A program made the translations under genes and the position numbers. 64,000 bases of DNA from Pseudomonas silesiensis (GTDB taxonomy: Bacteria > Pseudomonadota > Gammaproteobacteria > Pseudomonadales > Pseudomonadaceae), in contig NZ_CP014870.1 of assembly GCF_001661075.1 (NCBI RefSeq), positions 3,058,501 to 3,122,500 on the forward strand. The letters are read 5' to 3'. Position 1 is the first letter of the stretch, and each line of letters starts with the position of its first letter. Positions 36,903 to 45,610 of the stretch are shown here, piece after piece. The notes beneath the pieces are model-generated. The model was given only the letters and a program-made list of their open reading frames with translations. It was not told where the DNA came from and searched no databases.

Positions 36903-39599
36903 CTATTTGGTTGGAGGTTTTTTTACGCCTTTTTTGGAGGTGCGCACCGGCTTCACAGCTTTGGCGGCCTGTTTAGGAAGCACTGACGGTACTGTTGGCT
37001 CGGTCGGCTTGGTGGGTTGCGGCTTGGTCGCCACGACCGGGACTTGCTGCTTGATCGGCTCAGGTGTTGCCACCGGGGCTTTTGGCTCGACTGGCTGTTG
37101 TGTGACCACGGGAGCTTTTTGCTCGGCTGGCTGAGGTATTACCTCCACGGCTTTTTGCTTGATCGGCTCAGCGATTGCCACGGGATCTTTTTGCTTGATC
37201 GGCTCAAGTGTTGCCTCGGGAGCCTTTTTCTCGACAGGCTGCGGTGTTGCCAGGCTAGCTTTTGGTTTGATCGGCTCAGGTGTTACCACCGCAGGTTCCT
37301 GCTTGACGACTCGGGTTTGCGCTTTGGCTTCACTTGACGTCTGGATTGCGCTGAAACCGGGCAAAGGCACATTGAGCAGCGTGTGCAGCTCACGCCAGAC
37401 CGGATGTTCAGCACCGGTCAGCAGTGCCGGCAGCAGATTGGCCACCGCCGCCAACACTTGTTGGCGTTCCACGGCTTCGGGCAGCATCAACGGCAGGCTT
37501 TGTACGCTTTCCTGCGGATAGGTGGCGACCAGCAGTTTTTGCAGGCTCAAGGTTTCGCGCAGGTCAATTGGCGCAGCACCTTTATCCTGCAGCGGCACCT
37601 GCAATTTGCGGATCAGTTTCTCGACGCTTTGCTGGCCGGGCTCGTCGCTGTCGCGGCCCAGCAGAAACAGGATGCGGATCAAGGCTTCCATCAAGCCGCC
37701 AACGGGCAGCGCGTCCTGCAGGCGTTCGAACACAAGCTTGTCGTGCTGCTCGGCATGTGCCTGCAGATTGCGTCCGGGTGCATTACCGGTGAGGCTGTTC
37801 AATACCCCATAGATTCCGTAGAAACACAGCTCCTGGGTGGCATCGCGCAGATCGCGGTAACTGTCCAGTGCATCCTGAATCTGGTTGGAGAACAGCGCCT
37901 GCCAGGCCAGGAGGGGGTTGTCCGGGGCGGCAGGCTGACGATCCTTGCTCACCTGGGAGGCGCTGGCGGATAGCCACCACAAGGCCGGATTCATGCTGCT
38001 CCACATCACTTGTTGCTGATGGAAGGGGTGCGAGCGCCGGATCGCTTCGGCGGCCGGTTCGTTGATCCACTGCCGCAACCATGGGCGTATGAAGCCGTCG
38101 TAGAGGTTGTTGTTGAAAGCGGATGCGCGTTCGACCAGGGCAAATTCGCGATCGTCGTCACGGCGCGGCTTCTCGTCGCCATGAATGTCGGCGATGCGCC
38201 GCGGTTCGAAACGCACGGCATAGGCTGTCGCCGAGTTTTCCGGCAAATCTTCGATCAACATTTCATAGAGTCCGGCCGGCAAGGCATTGATGGTGTCGAC
38301 CGCACCGAGCAGTTCCCGGTGTTCGCGCCGGGCCACGTCACCGGACACGAAGATACCCAGGTGGCCGATGCTGGCATGGCGCAGGTAAACGATGGTGCGC
38401 CCGGCATGTTGCAGGGCGAGATCGCTGGGGTAGACGTCGCTGATCCAGTCCAGCGCCTGTTGCGGCGGCGTGATGTTGTCGCCATAGGAGCAGAACACCA
38501 CCACCGGCACTTCGATGCGTTTCAGGTCCAGTCCGCTGCTCTTGCGCCCCAGGCCGCCGGACAACTGGTTGCCGATGAACAGGTCGTCGACAATCATTTC
38601 GATTTCTTCGCCGTTGAGCAGCGTCGGGCTGCCCCACCAGCGCTCGAAGTCCAGAAAGCGCGGGGCCTCGCTGTCGACCTCGCTGAACAGGTGGTAGTAC
38701 TTGCCCCACCAGCTGTGCGCCGGGTCGAGGCTTTCGAAATTGCTCACCAGCCAGGTGCCGTCGAAACGGTCGTTGCCCAGGTCGCTGCCCAGGCGCGCCA
38801 TCCAGCCGCCCCCCAGCAAGCCGCCGGTGTAGCGCATCGGATTTTTTCCATTGACGCCGGCCCAGTAGGACAGCGGCGCGCCATTGACGATGATCAGCCC
38901 CGGCAATTCCGGCCGGGAGGCTGCCAACCCCATCAAGGACCAACCCGCCTGACAGTTGCCGATCACCACCGGTTTGCTACTGGCCGGATGCCGGGCACTG
39001 ACGACTTCGATGAACCGGGCTTGGGCGGCGGAAATGTCCGCCAGGGTCTGCCCCGGTCTTGGCGAGTGACTGAAGGAAATGAAATAGGTGGGATGACCGG
39101 CCCGCAGGCTTTCGCCGATGACCGAATCCTGTTTGAAACCGCCGATGCCCGAGCCATGACCGCCCCGTGGATCGATGATGATCACCGGCGGTTTAGTGCT
39201 GTCTATCGCTTTGCCGGAGCCGCCGAAAACCTGCAACAGCGAGTAATTGACCGGGCGGGGCAGGTCTGCACCGGCGACCACAGTTTCATGATCGAACTTG
39301 AGCAGCAGCGGATATCCGGCCCGTTCGTGCGCCAGGGTGTTGTCGCCGCGCTGACGCAAGGTGTCCCAGAACAGCACGGTGCGCTGGCCCAGATCAGTGA
39401 AATATTCCTGCCATTGCTGTGCGGTAGGCTGTCTCAGTTGCCCGAGACTTGAAGGGTCGAAGGTTTTTGCCTGGCGCTTTTGCACGGCGTCGAGCACGTT
39501 GCGGGTATTGAGGCGTTGCAGGTGATTCAGGTGTTCGAACAACCCTGAGCCTGGTGCAAGCCTTTCATCTTGCAACGCAATATGTTGTTCCTGACCCAT
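36903..39599 (-). CDS. DUF3141 protein, PHA-synthase-like alpha/beta hydrolase with Pro/Lys repeat tail
   Basis: Protein of 898 residues in the PHB locus. The first half looks like an alpha/beta hydrolase related to PHA synthases: IIIDPRGGHGSGIGGF, a nucleophile-like GNCQAGWSLMG with Cys in place of Ser, and VFCSYGDNITPPQQAL for the acid loop. The middle is helical. From about residue 770 to the end is a Pro/Lys/Val-rich tail with seven tandem 12-residue units of the type TPEPIKQKxPVx, ending in a very basic stretch (KPVRTSKKGVKKPP). DUF3141 proteins often lie near PHA genes; their function is unknown. The start at 39599 follows AGGAG. An inactive or accessory synthase, or a granule/DNA linker like PhaF, are possibilities. 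Confidence 0.8.
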   Translation of the reverse strand: MGQEQHIALQDERLAPGSGLFEHLNHLQRLNTRNVLDAVQKRQAKTFDPSSLGQLRQPTAQQWQEYFTDLGQRTVLFWDTLRQRGDNTLAHERAGYPLLLKFDHETVVAGADLPRPVNYSLLQVFGGSGKAIDSTKPPVIIIDPRGGHGSGIGGFKQDSVIGESLRAGHPTYFISFSHSPRPGQTLADISAAQARFIEVVSARHPASSKPVVIGNCQAGWSLMGLAASRPELPGLIIVNGAPLSYWAGVNGKNPMRYTGGLLGGGWMARLGSDLGNDRFDGTWLVSNFESLDPAHSWWGKYYHLFSEVDSEAPRFLDFERWWGSPTLLNGEEIEMIVDDLFIGNQLSGGLGRKSSGLDLKRIEVPVVVFCSYGDNITPPQQALDWISDVYPSDLALQHAGRTIVYLRHASIGHLGIFVSGDVARREHRELLGAVDTINALPAGLYEMLIEDLPENSATAYAVRFEPRRIADIHGDEKPRRDDDREFALVERASAFNNNLYDGFIRPWLRQWINEPAAEAIRRSHPFHQQQVMWSSMNPALWWLSASASQVSKDRQPAAPDNPLLAWQALFSNQIQDALDSYRDLRDATQELCFYGIYGVLNSLTGNAPGRNLQAHAEQHDKLVFERLQDALPVGGLMEALIRILFLLGRDSDEPGQQSVEKLIRKLQVPLQDKGAAPIDLRETLSLQKLLVATYPQESVQSLPLMLPEAVERQQVLAAVANLLPALLTGAEHPVWRELHTLLNVPLPGFSAIQTSSEAKAQTRVVKQEPAVVTPEPIKPKASLATPQPVEKKAPEATLEPIKQKDPVAIAEPIKQKAVEVIPQPAEQKAPVVTQQPVEPKAPVATPEPIKQQVPVVATKPQPTKPTEPTVPSVLPKQAAKAVKPVRTSKKGVKKPPTK
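37033..37284. repeat. Seven 36-base tandem repeats inside the DUF3141 gene
   Basis: The coding sequence for the tail is a degenerate minisatellite with a 36-base period, each unit encoding 12 residues centred on EPIKQK or QPVEKK. Units remain in frame, and the DNA motif CTTGATCGGCTCA recurs in several copies. Copy number could vary between strains. Confidence 0.75.
39571..39579. promoter_or_regulatory. TGCRYTGCA motif at the start of the DUF3141 gene
   Basis: TGCAACGCA on the plus strand is TGCGTTGCA on the minus strand, about 20 bases inside the DUF3141 coding start. It matches the motif before phaB and phaP. Confidence 0.35.
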
Positions 39600-39723
39600 C
39601 GTGATCTCCTGATGCCTTAATAAGGGAAGCGACGCATCCAGCCCTTTATTGAACAAGGCTGGGCCGGCCGTCTGATGGTAAGGAGTTTAGACCTATTAAG
39701 GGCAGCGCTGACAAGGTTTATTT

Positions 39724-39768
39724 TGCGCTGCACAAAATAAGGGTTGCCAAAATGTTTTGTGCACTGCA
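39724..39768. promoter_or_regulatory. Two TGCRYTGCA motifs in the DUF3141 / phaP divergent promoter region
   Basis: TGCGCTGCA at 39724-39732 and TGCACTGCA at 39760-39768, both with flanking AT-rich sequence, lie about 90 to 130 bases before phaP and 125 to 170 bases before the divergent DUF3141 gene. PhaR repressors of other bacteria bind TGC-rich sequences of this kind at phasin promoters, and a phaR gene lies in the same locus. The 36-base spacing is not a whole number of helix turns. Binding is inferred. Confidence 0.5.
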
Positions 39769-39852
39769 ATATCAAGGCTAACGCGATGTCTGGCAGGATC
39801 GCTATCGCGTCCTCTGGCCCATTTGGGCCTTCCAGTACCAGGAGATTCAAGC

Positions 39853-40416
39853 ATGTCTTTTTTCAACTCGGAAAAACTGCAAGCCACTCAGAAAGCCAAC
39901 CTCGACCTGATCCAGCAAATCAGCGGCAAGGTCTTCGCCAGCGTTGAACAGCTCAGCCAGTTGCAGTTCAAGGCCCTGCGCGAGTCTTCCGAAGAGCAGT
40001 TCGAAGGTGTTCGCAAGCTGCTGGCCGTTCGTGGTCCACAAGATTTCGCCGAGCTGCAGGCTTCTTTCACCCAGCCGAACAAGCAAACCGAACGCCTGAC
40101 CGAGTTCAATCGCCAGGTTCAGGCGCTGATCGCAGAAACTCAGTCGGACATCGCCAAGCTGGCCTCCAGCCAGGTCGAAGCCGGCACCCAGCAAGTACAA
40201 GAGTTTGTTGAAGCGATCAGCAAGAATGCACCTGCCGGCTCCGAGCCAGTAGTGAACGCGTTCAAGTCGGGCCTGGCAAGTGCCGGCACTGCATTTGAAA
40301 ACGCACAGAAAGCCGCAAAGCAGGCTTCCGAAACGGCTCAGACCAGTTTCGCCGAAGCGACTGCCGCAGCCACCAAAGCAGCTCCGGAAGCAAGCACCAA
40401 GACTGGTAACAAGTAA
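39853..40416 (+). CDS. phaP: Phasin (PhaP, granule surface protein)
   Basis: Small amphipathic protein that coats PHB granules. The 187-residue protein has the phasin_2 pattern: an N-terminal hydrophobic-amphipathic helix (FNSEKLQATQKANLDLIQQ), QLQFKALRESSEEQFE, and an Ala/Lys/Thr-rich helical C-terminus (ENAQKAAKQASETAQTSF). AGGAG lies before the ATG at 39853; the frame back to 39757 enters the promoter. It is followed by a strong terminator, so it is a single-gene unit, with PhaR-type motifs upstream. Confidence 0.93.
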   Translation: MSFFNSEKLQATQKANLDLIQQISGKVFASVEQLSQLQFKALRESSEEQFEGVRKLLAVRGPQDFAELQASFTQPNKQTERLTEFNRQVQALIAETQSDIAKLASSQVEAGTQQVQEFVEAISKNAPAGSEPVVNAFKSGLASAGTAFENAQKAAKQASETAQTSFAEATAAATKAAPEASTKTGNK

Positions 40417-40440
40417 GTCTTAGCAAGCCGGCTGTACCGA

Positions 40441-40474
40441 TGGCGATGGGTTTACTCCCCATCGCCATTTTTTT
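40441..40474 (+). terminator. Rho-independent terminator of phaP
   Basis: Perfect 10-bp stem TGGCGATGGG (40441-40450) with CCCATCGCCA (40458-40467), a seven-base loop and seven T from 40468. It starts 25 bases after the phaP stop. Confidence 0.92.
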
Positions 40475-40501
40475 CGCCTGGAACAAACTGATCGGCAGGG
40501 C

Positions 40502-42523
40502 TCAGGCCGACAGCAGGCGCTTGATCCACTCGAGCAGTACGCCGGGCAACAGTTCAGGTTGGGGCAGCAAGGCATATTGCCGCGAGCCGAATACCGCCGG
40601 CAGGTAACTTGCGGCCTGACGGTCGATGGTCAGACAGAACGGATAGATACCTTGCAGCCTGGCTTCGTTCACGGCCTGGCGCATGTCTTCCACGCCATAG
40701 CGGCCTTCATACAGGTCGACATCGTTGGGCTTGCCATCGGAGAGCAGCAAGAGCAGCCGGTGGGTCGCCGCTTGTCGCATCAACAAGGTACTGGCGTGGC
40801 GAATGGCTGCACCTGCCCGGGTATAGCGCTCCGGTTCCAGTGCGGCAATGCGCCGACCCACGGCAGCGCTGTAGCGCTCGTCGAAAGCCTTGAGGGTGCG
40901 GATCGTCACCCGCTGCGGCCCCTCGCCGGAAAACGCCAGCACGCTATAGGGTTCGCCCAGGCTTTCCAGCGCCAGACAGACCAGCAGCAACGCCTCGCGC
41001 TCGACATCGATGATCCGGCGATGGCGCGACAGCCAGCTGTCGGTGGAGCCGCTGACGTCAATCAGCAACATGATCGCCATGTCGCGCCGACTGCGCCGCT
41101 GGGACTGATACAACGCCTGGGGCATGCTCAAGCCGGCGCGGGCCTCGGCACAACCGTCGATATAGGCTTCCAGGTCGATGTCATCGCCGTCCATTTGTTT
41201 GCGCAACCTGATGCGTTGAGCACGCAGCTTTTCAAAATGCTGGCGGATGGCAGCGAGCATCGACCGGTGGCTTTCAAGGGTTTGGTCGACCCACTGCTGC
41301 GGGCCTTCATGGGTGGGGCACACCTGCAAGGTTGTACCCGGATCACGGTAGACCTGAGTGCGATAGTCCCATTCGGGGTAGCTGATTGCGTTTTCGGCAA
41401 GCGCAGGTGCCAGGTGTCGTACGCGGGTCTGAGGTGGATCGTCGCTCAGCAACACCTCTTTGGGGCTGCCTGCTGCGACCACCAGTCGGGCTTCGTCGAG
41501 TTCGGACAATCCGTCGGCAAAATCATCTGCCGGGATGTCCGTATCCCGGTCGACCGGGCGTTGCATGCCCATGGGGTCTTCGGCCTTTTCCAGGGGCTCG
41601 GCGGATTGCACCATCCACGGGCCTTGTTCCTGATCGTTGTCTTCGTCGGCCCGGGCCTCGCGCACCTTTGGCTGGCGTTCGAGACGGGCGCTGCGTGGCA
41701 GCGTGTCAGTGATGTCGATGGCGCCGGGCAGCGTCGGCACCTCTTGTTGGGCCGACGGCTCGCGCAAGTCGCCGGTCCAGGCATCGAGCAGCAACAGATG
41801 TGCGCAATGCCGGTGAGTTACGTCGGCGGACAAGAGGCTTGCCGCGAGGGTTTGTGCCTGACGCAGCGAATCGGTGGCGGTGGCGGGTATTGCCAGCCCC
41901 TCCACAGATTCGCCGCATTCAGTGGCCAGTATTCGACGCAGCAGGTTTTCCAGGGGCCGTCGATGCTCGGCAAAGGCCTGCAGCGGCGGGCGCATGGCCA
42001 GCGCCTGCTGGCGCATCCCCCGGATCGGTGCCGCCAGCCCCGGCAGCAATCGCACCAGATCCCGGTCGGCAGCCCAGGCTTCGAGCAGCAGATAGACGCT
42101 GCGTTGCATCGGATCGGCAAGCTCCGGCAGATGGGCGGCACTGCCCCTTTGCGCGCGCATCGCCTGTTGCAAGGCCTGGGTCCTGAAACGTTGCGTGGTG
42201 AGCAGTCCATCGTCGCAACCCGAAGACTCCGGCAACCAGATAGACGCACCGTCGGTCGCCGGCACGGCGCGTTGTCGACACGGGTTCTCACCCCGCAGAA
42301 AAAGCTTTTTCAGCAGCGTGGGGGGCGAGGGCGGTTGTGCGACGCGCAGCGGATAGTGGGTGCCAAACAGAGCCTGGATCAGTAAATCAAGGTGTTGTGC
42401 GATATCCGCCAGGGTGACGACTTTTGCACGTGTGGCGGGGGCCCGGTGGCGGCGCCATAGCGCCTGGGCGTACACCGTTGCATGGCGTGCGACATCGGTG
42501 ATGAGGTCCTCGGCTTCGGCCAT
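40502..42523 (-). CDS. norD: Nitric oxide reductase activation protein NorD (VWA domain)
   Basis: Accessory protein of 673 residues needed to assemble or activate NorCB together with the AAA ATPase NorQ. The C-terminal 200 residues form a von Willebrand A domain with an intact MIDAS (LLIDVSGSTDSW, TRAGAAIRHAS, LLSDGKPND), as in CbbO/NorD proteins. The N-terminal part is helical and unrecognised, and the middle is acidic and low in complexity (SAEPLEKAEDPMG). The start at 42523 abuts the norQ stop with no gap. Confidence 0.92.
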   Translation of the reverse strand: MAEAEDLITDVARHATVYAQALWRRHRAPATRAKVVTLADIAQHLDLLIQALFGTHYPLRVAQPPSPPTLLKKLFLRGENPCRQRAVPATDGASIWLPESSGCDDGLLTTQRFRTQALQQAMRAQRGSAAHLPELADPMQRSVYLLLEAWAADRDLVRLLPGLAAPIRGMRQQALAMRPPLQAFAEHRRPLENLLRRILATECGESVEGLAIPATATDSLRQAQTLAASLLSADVTHRHCAHLLLLDAWTGDLREPSAQQEVPTLPGAIDITDTLPRSARLERQPKVREARADEDNDQEQGPWMVQSAEPLEKAEDPMGMQRPVDRDTDIPADDFADGLSELDEARLVVAAGSPKEVLLSDDPPQTRVRHLAPALAENAISYPEWDYRTQVYRDPGTTLQVCPTHEGPQQWVDQTLESHRSMLAAIRQHFEKLRAQRIRLRKQMDGDDIDLEAYIDGCAEARAGLSMPQALYQSQRRSRRDMAIMLLIDVSGSTDSWLSRHRRIIDVEREALLLVCLALESLGEPYSVLAFSGEGPQRVTIRTLKAFDERYSAAVGRRIAALEPERYTRAGAAIRHASTLLMRQAATHRLLLLLSDGKPNDVDLYEGRYGVEDMRQAVNEARLQGIYPFCLTIDRQAASYLPAVFGSRQYALLPQPELLPGVLLEWIKRLLSA

Positions 42524-43354
42524 CTAGATAAAAGTCAGGTCAACCAGGTCGCGCATGGCCGCCACCAGCACCGCGTCGTCGGACAGCGGTGAGATCAACG
42601 CGGCCCGGCAGGCGGCCTGAGCGGCAATGCCGCTGGTGATCAAGCGGGCGGTGGCGATCAGCAGGCGCGTGCTGGGAACTTCCGCCAGGCCCCGGTCTTG
42701 CAAGGCGCGCAGCCGATGGGCGAGGGTGACCAAGGCGTGGGCGGTAGCGTAGTCGGTTGCGCCCTCATGGATAACGATGGCGATCTCGCGCTCGGCCGGT
42801 GGGAAGTCGAAATCCAGCGCCACGAAGCGCTGGCGCGTACTCGGCTTCAGGTCCTTGAGTATCCGCTGGTAACCGGGGTTGTAAGACACCACCAGTTGAA
42901 AATGGGGCGAGGCTTCGAGGATCTCGCCGATCTTGTCCAGTGGCAGGATGCGCCGGTGGTCGGTCAGCGGGTGCAATACGACCACTGTGTCTTGCCGCGC
43001 TTCGACCACTTCGTCGAGGTAGCAGATCGCGCCTTCGCGTACCGCTCGTGTCAGCGGGCCTTCCGCCCAATGGGTGCCTTGATGACCGATCAGGAAGCGC
43101 CCGACCAGGTCGCTGGCGCTTAAATCGTCATGGCAGGAAATGGTGATCAACGGCCGTTTCAGTCGCCAGGCCATGTGCTCGACAAAGCGGGTCTTGCCAC
43201 ACCCGGTGGGCCCTTTGAGCATGATCGCCAGTTGCCGGGCGTGACACTGCTCGAAGATCGCCACCTCGTCGCCGCAGGGCTGGTAGTAGGGTTCGACCGG
43301 CGGCGCTACGGACGCCATGGCTGACAAAGTGTGCTGCACAGGTGAGCGCTCCAT
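42524..43354 (-). CDS. norQ: MoxR-type AAA ATPase NorQ
   Basis: ATPase of 276 residues that, with NorD, inserts metal or remodels NO reductase (CbbQ/NirQ/NorQ family). Walker A is GPTGCGKTRF, Walker B is AICYLDEVVEARQ, and sensor regions include VVSYNPGYQRILKDLKPSTRQRFVAL. The ATG at 43354 shares one base with the norB stop (TGATG), so it is tightly coupled. A later ATG (MASVAPP) would fit a shorter NirQ-like start. Confidence 0.93.
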   Translation of the reverse strand: MERSPVQHTLSAMASVAPPVEPYYQPCGDEVAIFEQCHARQLAIMLKGPTGCGKTRFVEHMAWRLKRPLITISCHDDLSASDLVGRFLIGHQGTHWAEGPLTRAVREGAICYLDEVVEARQDTVVVLHPLTDHRRILPLDKIGEILEASPHFQLVVSYNPGYQRILKDLKPSTRQRFVALDFDFPPAEREIAIVIHEGATDYATAHALVTLAHRLRALQDRGLAEVPSTRLLIATARLITSGIAAQAACRAALISPLSDDAVLVAAMRDLVDLTFI

Positions 43355-44724
43355 CACAACGCTGCGCCTGATGTTCGAGGCTTATCCAGCACCGGGTCGG
43401 CTTCATCGACATTGAATTGCGGCGCATGGCGGAAAAAATCGAAGATGAACAGCCCTACACCCAGGCTGAACATCGACGCTGTCGCCACCAGCATCAGGAA
43501 ATGCACCTGGATTTTCAGCTGCACATCCAGGTAGCCCATGCCGAGAATACGTTCCAGGTACACCTGGGCGATACCTGCGGTAGCAAATGACAGGGTCATG
43601 CCGAACATGCCGCCCAACTGCAACCAGAATGCCCAATAACCGATGCTGCTTTCCTCCACGGGACGACGGGTCATGCCCGGTAGCGCATACGTGATCATAG
43701 CCAGGACAATCATGACGTAGGCTCCATAAAAGGCGGCATGGCCGTGCATGGCGGTGATCAGGGTGCCGTGGGTCCATTTGTTGACATCGGGAAAGGTGTG
43801 GGCCAGCCCCAGGAGACCGGCGCCGAACATCGTGAACACGGCACTGCCCATGGTCCAGTGCAAGGCCAGTTTGTTGGGGTGGGAGAGACCGGAGCGGCGC
43901 ATCGCGTTGTAGGCGTAGATCGCCATGCCGACCAGCGCCATGGGTTCGAGCGCACTGAAGAAGCCGCCCAGTGGCAGCCAGTAATGGGGCACGCCGATCC
44001 AGTAGTAATGGTGGGCGGTACCAAGGATGCCGGCAATGAACACCAGGCCGACAATCACGTACAGCCACTTCTCCATGACCTCACGATCAGCGCCGGACAG
44101 TCTGATCAGCAGATAGGCGAGGAAGCCGCCCTGGATCATCTCCCAGACGCCTTCGACCCACAGGTGGATCGTCCACCAGCGGTAGTAGATCGACACCACG
44201 TAATTTTCATAATGCAGCAACGCCGGCAGGTAGAGCACGGCGGCGCTGGCCAGGCCCAGCAGCAGCACGCCTTCGGTGGCGGTGAAGCGTCCGGCTTTCC
44301 TGATGGTCATGCCGATGTTGTAGAGAAACATCAACATGCAGATCACGATCACGATCTTGTGCGGGAGCGGCTGTTCGAGCAGTTTGTTCCCGGTGCCGTA
44401 CCCGAACAGATAGCCCAGGACAGCGGTGACGCCCATGGCCGTCCACAACCCGAGCTGGATGTAGGCCAGTCGGGTGCTGTGCAACTCGCCACGGGATTCG
44501 TCCGGCACCATCCAGTAGGTCGCGCCCATGAACCCGGTCAGCACCCAGACGATCAACAGATTGGTATGAATGGCCTTGGTGACATCGAAGGGCAACAGGT
44601 CCAGCAGCGGGTCGGGTCCGAGGTATTTGGCCGCCGAGAGCAGGCCGAATACCAGTTGCAGGCCAAACAGCACCATGGCCACGGCGAAGTACCAGTAGGC
44701 GACGGATTGAGATCTGTAGCGCAT
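43354..44724 (-). CDS. norB: Nitric oxide reductase large subunit NorB
   Basis: Inner membrane haem b / non-haem iron subunit that reduces two NO to N2O with electrons from NorC. The 456-residue protein has about 12 hydrophobic segments and the expected ligand regions: HTNLLIVWVLTGFMGATYW, IHLWVEGVWEMIQGG (His and the catalytic-site Glu), AHHYYWIGVPHYW, and HGHAAFYGAYVMIVLAM with HGH. It is a short, cNOR-type NorB and lacks the N-terminal extension of quinol-dependent qNOR. The start at 44724 is chosen because AAGGGG lies six bases upstream; the ATG two codons earlier touches that site. Confidence 0.95.
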   Translation of the reverse strand: MRYRSQSVAYWYFAVAMVLFGLQLVFGLLSAAKYLGPDPLLDLLPFDVTKAIHTNLLIVWVLTGFMGATYWMVPDESRGELHSTRLAYIQLGLWTAMGVTAVLGYLFGYGTGNKLLEQPLPHKIVIVICMLMFLYNIGMTIRKAGRFTATEGVLLLGLASAAVLYLPALLHYENYVVSIYYRWWTIHLWVEGVWEMIQGGFLAYLLIRLSGADREVMEKWLYVIVGLVFIAGILGTAHHYYWIGVPHYWLPLGGFFSALEPMALVGMAIYAYNAMRRSGLSHPNKLALHWTMGSAVFTMFGAGLLGLAHTFPDVNKWTHGTLITAMHGHAAFYGAYVMIVLAMITYALPGMTRRPVEESSIGYWAFWLQLGGMFGMTLSFATAGIAQVYLERILGMGYLDVQLKIQVHFLMLVATASMFSLGVGLFIFDFFRHAPQFNVDEADPVLDKPRTSGAAL

Positions 44725-44739
44725 GGTCATCCCCTTGGG

Positions 44740-45600
44740 TTACTGGAACGACGCCAGGTAGGCGACCAGTTGATCGACCTGTTCGGGCGTTAGCGATTTG
44801 GCGAAGGTGTCCGGCATGAAGGACATGCCGCTGGCGGAATACATGTCGCCCGGATGCAGGTAGGCGCTCGGCGCGACGATCGATTCGCGGATAAAGCTCT
44901 CGACGTCCTTGGCCTTGCCCTTGTAGTCAGGCGAGGCGATGACCTGCCTGGCCCGAACGGCCAACCCGGCCAGTGTCGGACCGGCGAGATTGACCCCCGG
45001 TGCAATCGAATGGCAAGCGCTGCACACGGGTGTGGCGGTGGTTCGAAACAGTGCCTCGCCCAGGGCGATCGGGTCTTCCTTGTCGGACACCGGGCGTGCG
45101 GCGGGTGGCTGGTTGCCGGCGCCGGTGGCGTTCTGCTGCGCCACGGTGAGGTCCATGCCGGGGATCGAAGTACCGGTCACCAGAATCGGCCGCGGCGGCC
45201 AGCCTTGATTGTCGACCTTGCTCACCCAGTCCATAAAGGCGATCAGGGCGGCGATTTCTTCATCGGAGAGGTTCAGGTTCGGCATCAATCGGCGGTGCCG
45301 TTGCTCGTCATAAAACTTTGAGGGATCTTTGAGAAACGCCGTGAGATAAGGGGCGCCGCGCAGCTGGGTGATTTTTGTCAGGTCCGGGGCGTAATACGCG
45401 CCTTCACCAAACAGGGTGTGGCAATTGATGCAGTTGTATTCATGCCAGACATCCTTGCCGCGGGTAACCTGGGGCGTGATCTGCTGGGCGTTGGTCAGTG
45501 TCGGGAATTGTCGATGGCTATCGACCGTCATTCCCAGGAAAACCACCGCGGCGATGGCAGTCGATATCAGCGCGAACGAGCGTGTCTGACGTTTGTTCAT
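44740..45600 (-). CDS. norC: Nitric oxide reductase cytochrome c subunit NorC with a second c-type haem domain
   Basis: Membrane-anchored electron-entry subunit of the NO reductase. The first 150 residues are a normal NorC: one N-terminal helix (ALISTAIAAVVFLGM), haem motif CINCH (C57, C60, H61) and the axial Met in RRLMPNL (M106). Unlike the usual NorC of about 150 residues with one haem, it continues through a linker (GNQPPAARPVSDKE) into a second cytochrome c domain with CSACH (C193, C196, H197) and Met candidates in SASGMSFMPD, for 286 residues in all. No frameshift or stop separates the two halves. AGAGAGA lies before the ATG at 45600. The order norC-norB-norQ-norD follows. Confidence 0.92.
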   Translation of the reverse strand: MNKRQTRSFALISTAIAAVVFLGMTVDSHRQFPTLTNAQQITPQVTRGKDVWHEYNCINCHTLFGEGAYYAPDLTKITQLRGAPYLTAFLKDPSKFYDEQRHRRLMPNLNLSDEEIAALIAFMDWVSKVDNQGWPPRPILVTGTSIPGMDLTVAQQNATGAGNQPPAARPVSDKEDPIALGEALFRTTATPVCSACHSIAPGVNLAGPTLAGLAVRARQVIASPDYKGKAKDVESFIRESIVAPSAYLHPGDMYSASGMSFMPDTFAKSLTPEQVDQLVAYLASFQ

Positions 45601-45610
45601 TGCGATCTCT

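Noticed and set aside
37033..37284. Regular repeats that could suggest a CRISPR array
   Set aside because: The repeats are contiguous, degenerate and in frame inside a coding sequence, without unique spacers or cas genes.
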